Of a stretch of 64,000 nt of DNA, positions 58,344 through 64,000 are shown piece after piece (position 1 is the stretch's first letter; each line of letters starts with the position of its first letter). Under the pieces are notes generated by a model that was given only the letters and a program-made list of their open reading frames with translations, had not been told where the DNA came from and searched no databases. Source of the stretch: Cyclina sinensis (Eukaryota; Mollusca; Bivalvia; Venerida; Veneridae); the NCBI GenBank assembly GCA_012932295.1, contig JAAONU010000013.1, forward strand, positions 10,938,821 through 11,002,820, in the 5' to 3' direction. Made by a program: the position numbers and the translations under genes.

Positions 58344-59908
58344 TTGCACAAAAATGCATTACACATATTTGGGCAATATGTTGAATCGAGGATACCAAAC
58401 CACACGAACAAATTCCACAGCAAAAAAAAAGCAAAAAGGTTCAACAAAAAATGTTACGAAGCAAAACAGGACTTTTATAACGCCCAGAGAAATCTGAAAA
58501 TCAGTAATTCGTCTGTCAATAGAGAATCTTTTATAAAAATGCGAACGAAATATAATAGAGTCAAGAAAAAGGCGAAACATAAAAATACATCGAGTGAAAG
58601 TAATACTCTAACGAGAATAGCGAAATCAGAACCTAAACGTTTTTGGAAAACAATGAAAAAATGTTACAATAAGAAAAAGAACAATGAAGATAATCTTTCT
58701 ATTGATAAACTGTATCAACATTTTAACAGTCTGCTAAGAGAGACCCCTGAAAGTCCCGATGTTACTAATGTAGAAAATGATAACTTTATTTGTGATAACG
58801 AATTAGAATTACCTTTCACAGAAGAAGAAATTAAAAGGCTGATACAAACAAAACAAAAGTACTTATTTTTGAAAAATGCACAAGACATACTAATGCAGAC
58901 TTTTTCTTATACAACGGAAAGCTAGAAATAGTCGATTCTTTCAAATATTTAGGTGTCTTACTTTTCAAAAACGGTAGCTGAACTCAGAAAGGCATAGCAG
59001 AGCACTCATCAAAAGAAATGTATAGATTATTTTCTGTTTTTAATAGATACGAATTCAGTTATAAAGACAAATTATTTGATGTTTTAGTTGCCGGTTTTAA
59101 ATTATTCATCAGAAATATGGGGTTTAAATGAAGAAAAGATATAAAACTTGTTCGTTCAAAATTTTTACGTAAAATGTTATGCGTTAATAAATCAAGAAAC
59201 CTATCAGCGATATACGGTGAATTAAGAAGAACACCATTGAAGATAATAAAAAAATCAATATGTTTCGCTACTGGATAAAACTTATCAATACAAATAATCA
59301 GAGTGTTACAAAAAGTATTTACCCGATGTTAAAACAGGATGCAGATTCTAACTTTTCATATACTGGTCAGAATTGGGTTTGTCAAATTAAAACAATGCTT
59401 AATGAACTCGGAATGTCATATCTATGGGACAACTTCAAAGCAATGTCGCGATACATCTTCATCTGATCAAACAACGTATATTGGATAATTATTATCAAAC
59501 TTGGCATAGGGAATTTACCAATTCTAGAAGATTACATACCTATAATCGTTTCAAACAAAATGCTGAAGTAGAATCGTATTTTGACCGAATAAAGGAAAAA
59601 TTACAGAATCGCGCTCAGCAGATATAGATTATCTTCTCGTCGTTTAGAAATAGAAAGAGGGCTTTATCTAAATATACCGCGAGAAGACAGACTATGTAAA
59701 TTTTGTTATTTAAAATAAATACCACTTCTTGCTTGTTTGTCCGCAGTACAAAGAATTACGTAAACAATTTTTCATGTTTTATTATTGTCACTGGCCAACG
59801 ATAAATAAATTTGACGCACTAATGAAATCCAAAAATCCTAAAACATTATTGAATCCCGGAAAATATATTTATAGAGCATTTAATATTCGGAAACATTTAG
59901 AAGACTAA
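58344..59908 (+). mobile_element. Internally deleted LINE ORF2 remnant
   Basis: 58344-58880 translates as the linker between endonuclease and reverse transcriptase of a non-LTR element: KKCYEAKQDFYNAQRNLK, then AKSEPKRFWKTMKKCYNKK, LYQHFNSLLRE and LPFTEEEIKRLIQTKQ. The catalytic RT core with the YADD-type motif should follow but is absent. The sequence jumps near 58850-58900 to the C-terminal part in another frame (FLYNGKLEIVDSFKYLGVLL), continuing with SKFLRKMLCVNKSRNLSAIY, GELRRTPLKII and NMFRYWIKLI. It ends in a Cys/His finger-like tail (LCKFCY…YHFLLVCPQYKELRKQF) and a TAA at 59906. Several frameshifts and stops are present. An internal deletion of about 1 kb or more explains the joint. 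Clade not assigned. Confidence 0.75.
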
Positions 59909-60880
59909 ATTAATTTTAACTTATGTTTTATTATTATTTCATACATATACTCGTCTCTTTAAAAAAGTAGCTTCTCTTGAAATTTCATAATAATTTATAT
60001 TTTGATACAATGTTATACACTTTCTTTCAATTTCGTTCATGTCAGACACTATATGATTATAGTTCTCTATTTCTCTGTTCACGCTAGAGCAATGTATATT
60101 GCTTTAATGCGAATAAATATGGTTGTTGGTGTATATATATATACAATGTTTACCACCAATACATACAACTATGTATGTAAATATAAACCTAAAGGGCAAA
60201 TTGAGAAATAATGTGTTATCATAGCACTTTTTTAGCACATGTTTTTACTGTGTATTTTATTGGTGAATGATGGAATCCCATTTAAGAACTCAGTTGCAAT
60301 GACTTTTGATTGGTCTTGCATTAAAAATTGGCAACTCAAGTTTATTATAAAAATACACACATTATTTCTTTCATCCATTCCTTGTCTCTATGCTAATTGA
60401 AAGTTTTGGTACTGTGAAATTGATTTTTTGGATTACTTTAATTAATATTTTGGATTTCATTTATTAATTTAATTATTATTAGTAAACATTGTATATTTTT
60501 ATTGCTTCAATCTCAAAATTATAAAAATATACATTCCCTAAAAAAATTAATTTCAAACAAATATGAGAAAAAAATCATCAAACATACATTATATTGTCAA
60601 AATCCAAATTAAGGGGTATTATTGTCTGAAAAAAATAGGGGGTTTAAGTGTCTTCAGGAGGTCTAAGTAAAATTTAAAGGGGTCTAGGTGACAAGGTGTC
60701 TAAACGTCTGACACTCTTTGAGCTTCTTCAACACGTTTTGAGGCTCCACTATTTGATAATAACTCCAATATTTAGAATAGTTATAAGGCTTTGTTTCCAA
60801 AAAAAATGTACAAGATAAATCACAGTGTGAAGTAAAATCGTACTTTCATTTTTTCACACTCGCCTTATCGCCGGGGTACG
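59909..60880. other. AT-rich intergenic DNA, nothing recognised
   Basis: No gene or clear repeat. A short stretch near 60614-60715 has loosely repeated GGGGT.TAAGTG/GTCTAAGT phrases. Confidence 0.35.
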
Positions 60881-60884
60881 GTTG

Positions 60885-60896
60885 TTATATATATAC
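60885..60896 (+). promoter_or_regulatory. Candidate TATA element and ETS-like site
   Basis: TTATATATATAC lies 35-45 bp upstream of the first in-frame ATG at 60931. It is followed at once by CTTTCCGGGAA, whose TTCCGG core is an ETS-type site on the minus strand. The region is locally GC-richer (GCCGGGGTACGG). The arrangement fits a core promoter for the exon at 60931. Motif evidence only. Confidence 0.35.
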
Positions 60897-60930
60897 TTTC
60901 CGGGAAAAACCAGACTCTCCGTTTTAAGAA

Positions 60931-61049
60931 ATGTTCGTCAATTTAAAAAAGATGGCGACGCCGACAGAGGCACCTAGTCGAGTGAAGAAGTTATTATCAT
61001 CTTTTCTCAGTACAGTTAATCAGTCAGCGACTGAAAATCAAAATTTACG
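60931..61049 (+). CDS. First coding exon of an unidentified plus-strand gene
   Basis: Two in-frame ATGs, at 60931 (MFVNLKK…) and at 60952. The second sits in a near-ideal Kozak context (AAAAAGATGGCG), so I prefer it. From it the exon reads MATPTEAPSRVKKLLSSFLS and TVNQSATENQNL, plus two nucleotides, to the donor CG|GTAATTT. The balanced composition, Met-Ala start and upstream promoter-like sequence argue for a real gene that continues to the right. An amphipathic helix (VKKLLSSFLSTV) is visible. I do not recognise the family. No following exon with matching phase was found inside the window. Confidence 0.5.
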
Positions 61050-61162
61050 GTAATTTCTATTTATCTCCTTGTTTCTGAATGGTCGCTTTGCACCATTTTC
61101 ACAATCAAGCCGTTCGAAATAGTTGAAATTTGTTTTGACACAGGTTTTCGCGATAACTGGGA

Positions 61163-61282
61163 GTGGGACTTTTAATACTTGGTTACACACAATTATATCA
61201 AATCCTACAGTATTTCAATGAAACATCAAATCCCAATATCACTTTATTAGCTTCTGAAGATGTTACCTATGCCGATTTCTGG
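61163..61282 (+). CDS. Possible coding exon ending in a splice donor
   Basis: An open frame reads QILQYFNETSNPNITLLASE and DVTYADFW up to TGG|GTAAAG. The composition looks coding, and the donor is good. Its open phase does not fit the two nucleotides left by the exon at 60931-61049 with any acceptor I could find, so it may be part of another transcript, a decoy, or separated by an unseen exon. A transposon terminal array starts 35 bp downstream. Confidence 0.2.
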
Positions 61283-61315
61283 GTAAAGGCAATTATTCGG
61301 GTTTTTGGAATTACA

Positions 61316-61360
61316 GTCAAATCGGCCCCAAGTCAAATCGTCCCCAAGTTAAATCGGCGT
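61316..61360 (+). repeat. Left array of a 16-bp motif (GTCAAATCGGCCCCAA)
   Basis: AGTCAAATCGGCCCCA is repeated three times with small changes (AGTCAAATCG.CCCCA, AGTTAAATCGGCGTCA). The same motif in reverse orientation forms a longer array at 63830-63992. The pair could be the inverted ends of one large element of about 2.7 kb or more that encloses the DNA between them. Confidence 0.55.
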
Positions 61361-61516
61361 CAATTTTTTTTACCTTGAAAAGTTATATGTTTTAGTATAA
61401 TTTTTATCAGTTAATTCGCACTACTTAAAACAATCTCAGAAAAATTGCAATAAGTTTGCCATTTAAGAACAACGCAGTTGAGGGGACATGTACACGGAAT
61501 GACAAAGCATTTGATA

Positions 61517-62644
61517 CAGTACACGCAGCGCGGACTTTGACGTTGTTAACATTGTCGCGGGGGCCGGTATCGTCTCCGGGTGGCCAGTCGCGGTGGACTG
61601 AACACCCGAAATTTCGGGTGTCCGCTAAAATGACCACCGCGACAACAGCCGAGGGGTATGAACACCGCGTGTCGCGGTGATGGAACGCCGCGCGTCCCCG
61701 CGATGTGTTGACTTAGAGATTACTGCATTTAAACATAATGTGCGTACAGTATTTGCACTAGGTTTTCATTTTACTCATAATTATTTTACTTACATATATT
61801 TTGTGGCCAACTTCAGTTGGTCAAATTAAAACCAAATTTCAAATACATTTCCGGTGTATGTTTATTGGGTACTTTCGTTTTCGGAATTGAAAAACGCTTG
61901 TTATTATATAGCCAAATCGATCAATAATTTTGTCAAGCATCTAGACGATACAGAAGTTGAAAGCAGTTAAACACGTGCTGATTCATTTTCTGAAAATACG
62001 ATCAACTTTTTCCGGAAATAACTGCTTTGAATTGTCTTTTTTGTGTATCAGATAGGAGCGTTTAAACACAAATGCATCGGAATTAGAGAGGATTTGTTCG
62101 AATTTTGACTGTTTAAATTAGATCTATCAACTTTTCGCAGTTTGGTTATCATTTGTAATTTAATTGCGAGTGGATTAACGCAAACACGGCACCGATTAAA
62201 GACTTGAAATATATTAATTGCAGCAATTAAAGTTTATTAAGAAGATGTCATGTAGGTGTGTAAATCTATTCATTATCGGCTGTTACTTTTCTACAAATAC
62301 CCTCAATTATACAACCAAACATCGACCAAACAAAAATTTAACCGGATGGGGTATTAAAAAAAAAGAAACAACTTCAACTAGTAATAATTACGTGTACTTT
62401 TTTGAAAAAAAAACAACAAATTTTGGGAAAGTAAAATTAAGTTGTGGCTTCATTTTTTCGGACACTGCAAACCCCGCGATCCGACGCCGCGACACGCCGT
62501 GGTACTGAACACCGCGAACGGCCGCGCTGACCACCGCGTTTTATACGAATGAACACTCGACGCGGTGGTCATTTTAGTCCTCAACGCGGACAGTAAAATC
62601 GCGGGGACGGGTGTTCGTTGTCAAAGTCCGCGCTGCGTGTACTG
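61517..62644. mobile_element. 1128-bp TIR element with TA target duplication
   Basis: CAGTACACGCAGCGCGGACT and TTGAC at the left end are repeated perfectly in inverse orientation at the right end (…GTCAAAGTCCGCGCTGCGTGTACTG), about 25 bp each. TA dinucleotides flank both sides (61515-61516 and 62645-62646), the duplication used by Tc1/mariner-type elements. Inside the ends lie GC-rich blocks with repeated CACCGCG/CGCGGTG, including a second inverted pair, CTAAAATGACCACCGCG near 61626 and CGCGGTGGTCATTTTAG near 62559. The centre is AT-rich with no transposase that I can recognise. I infer a non-autonomous DNA transposon. Confidence 0.8.
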
Positions 62645-63582
62645 TAGAAACAGAAGACCATTAACATTTATTTACATATCATTTTTTTAATCAAACATTT
62701 TAATGGTATAATTTTTGTATGCTAACATCAGTACTTCAACAAGGAGCATAATTTGAACAATATTGATAGCGGTCCACTAGGTAGTGTATTCAACAAAATT
62801 TCACAAGTCTCAGCACGGATACACTGAATACCGGAATATACTTTTTTACCGAAATATACCGAAATAGACATTCGATTACCAGAATAGACCTATTACCGCT
62901 AAGTTACATGAACAAATGTATAAAACATCCGGCAATATTTCAAAAAAAAAGGTTAATAGTGAGATGTACTTAAAATATGCTTTGGAAAATATTTTTTTTT
63001 TTTTTTAAATATTTGTAGGTGTTCGGAAAAAAGCAAAATCATTTTCAGAAATGATCAGAATTAACTGTATTGATTGATATCTATATACTAGGGCCGGGAA
63101 TTATATTCAAATATTTGAAACACAACCGAATATTCGAACATTGAAAAACTAATACGAATATTCGATAAAAAGAAATGTTTTGAATTTTTTAAATTTTCTT
63201 TTTATTTTCAAATTTCAAAGATCGTAAATTAAACCCTTGACCTTCACTCAAACAGGTATTCATATGTTTGTATAACACGTGTCAACGATTATCGCCAATT
63301 AACTGATAAAAGTTTGGGGTATAGTTGATCAGAAGGGCGTCTGTTTCACAGTTTGTAATTTACCTTTTTAACAGTTTATAATGTAAATTTTTCTGACTTT
63401 AATTATCTTACTTACCATTTAAGCTAATTTAATTTAACAATAATTTGTTTTTGTTTGTCACGTTGATAATCAAATAGCAATTATCACACACGTGTAAAAT
63501 TGTTAATAACAAATTATTATCACTATTATCATTATTTTTATTTAACGATACGTTGTTTTTTTTTTTTTTTACGTTGAATATT

Positions 63583-63788
63583 TTAACCCTTTACTCCATA
63601 GATACGTGTTTTAACGCATATGCAACCACTGCAGATCCAGATCAGCCTGCACATCCGTGCAGTCTGATCAGGATCTCAACTGTTCACTTTTATATCCATA
63701 AAAGTAGTTCTGACGGATGTGCAGGCTGATCTGGATCTGCACTGGTCGCATATGGGATTTAACACTTAACCATGTGGTAAAGAGTTAA
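63583..63788. mobile_element. Palindromic MITE ending in TTAA
   Basis: A 206-bp inverted repeat: TTAACCCTTTAC at the left and GTAAAGAGTTAA at the right. Perfect 29-bp inner arms at 63630-63658 and 63713-63741 contain GATCCAGATCAGCCTGCACA. I recognise the TCAGCCTGCACATCCGTGCA phrase as part of one of the commonest palindromic repeats of bivalve genomes. No coding capacity. Confidence 0.75.
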
Positions 63789-63829
63789 ACGCAATTTTAT
63801 CTTATTAATCTTCTTTTTAAAAAATTTGG

Positions 63830-63992
63830 GCCGATCTGACTTACTTTGGGGCTGATTTGACTTATTTTGGGGGCTGATTTGACTTATACAAATGCAATAG
63901 GGCCGGTCTTACTTTTTTGGGGGCCGATTTGACTTATTTTGAGGCTTTGACTTGGTGCCGATCTGACTTGGGGCCAATTTGACTTGCTTGCG
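63830..63992 (-). repeat. Right array of the 16-bp motif, inverted
   Basis: GGGGCCGATTTGACTTA-type units are repeated about eight times with variable G-run lengths and substitutions (GGCTGATTTGACTTATTTTG, GGGGCCAATTTGACTTGC). They are reverse-complement copies of the units at 61316-61360. The array reaches to within a few bases of the window edge, so its end may not be visible. Confidence 0.55.
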
Positions 63993-64000
63993 GTTTTTTG

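Overview
The window looks like nuclear DNA from a bivalve mollusc. It is AT-rich and gene-poor, genes are split into short exons with GT-AG introns, and most of the remainder is degraded transposons and interspersed repeats of kinds I associate with clam-type genomes (GGTCAAGGTCAAAT-type arrays, tRNA-headed SINE-like pieces, palindromic MITEs, Tc1-like and LINE fossils). No prokaryotic, organellar or viral gene organisation is visible. The species assignment is inference from repeat style; the bHLH-Orange gene type is read directly from sequence.

Genes. Two paralogous bHLH-Orange transcription factor genes of clockwork-orange (cwo/DEC) type lie tail to tail. The plus-strand copy enters from the left edge (Orange exon 312-476, last exon 665-1656). 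The minus-strand copy spans about 24.96 kb down to 15.96 kb. For it I could assemble the basic/helix-1 exon (21256-21357), helix-2 exon (17691-17781), Orange exon (17102-17266), last exon (15962-16927), an N-terminal exon (24738-24807) and a possible start exon (24912-24958), with compatible splice phases throughout. The minus copy has a reading-frame break early in its last exon and a GC-AG intron where the plus copy has GT-AG. If both are functional they would be expected to bind E-box DNA as repressors in the circadian feedback loop. The 14.3 kb between their stop codons holds no gene I recognise.

Layout. 1-1.7 kb: plus cwo copy. 1.7-13.9 kb: AT-rich DNA with a palindromic MITE at 6.0 kb and a tandemly built repeat at 7.6-8.4 kb. 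13.9-15.9 kb: a bivalve-type repeat ending about 80 bp from the minus gene's stop codon. 16-25 kb: minus cwo gene, with a 1.73-kb fold-back element and a second MITE copy in one intron. 25-30 kb: degenerate repeats, a LINE 3' end and a dead DD34E Tc1-like transposase. 30.5-31.7 kb: possible exons of unknown genes on both strands. 34.8-36.5 kb: inverted-repeat element and tandem repeat. 37.0-38.6 kb: a 13-copy 53-bp minisatellite abutting a truncated Tc1-like element. 39.4-52.4 kb: a locus with old diverged duplications followed by a nearly identical 3.66-kb unit present three times in tandem. 55-57.4 kb: diverged repeats. 58.1-59.9 kb: microsatellite and an internally deleted LINE. 60.9-61.05 kb: promoter and first coding exon of a plus-strand gene that probably continues to the right. 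61.3-64 kb: inverted arrays of a 16-bp motif enclosing an 1128-bp TA-flanked DNA transposon and a palindromic MITE.

Limits: homology was judged by eye. Exon calls rest on motif, splice-site and phase agreement, not on transcripts. No sign of a prokaryote-style system was found. The most notable structures are the tail-to-tail cwo pair with one disrupted member, the 3.66-kb triplication and the nested terminal-repeat region at the right end.
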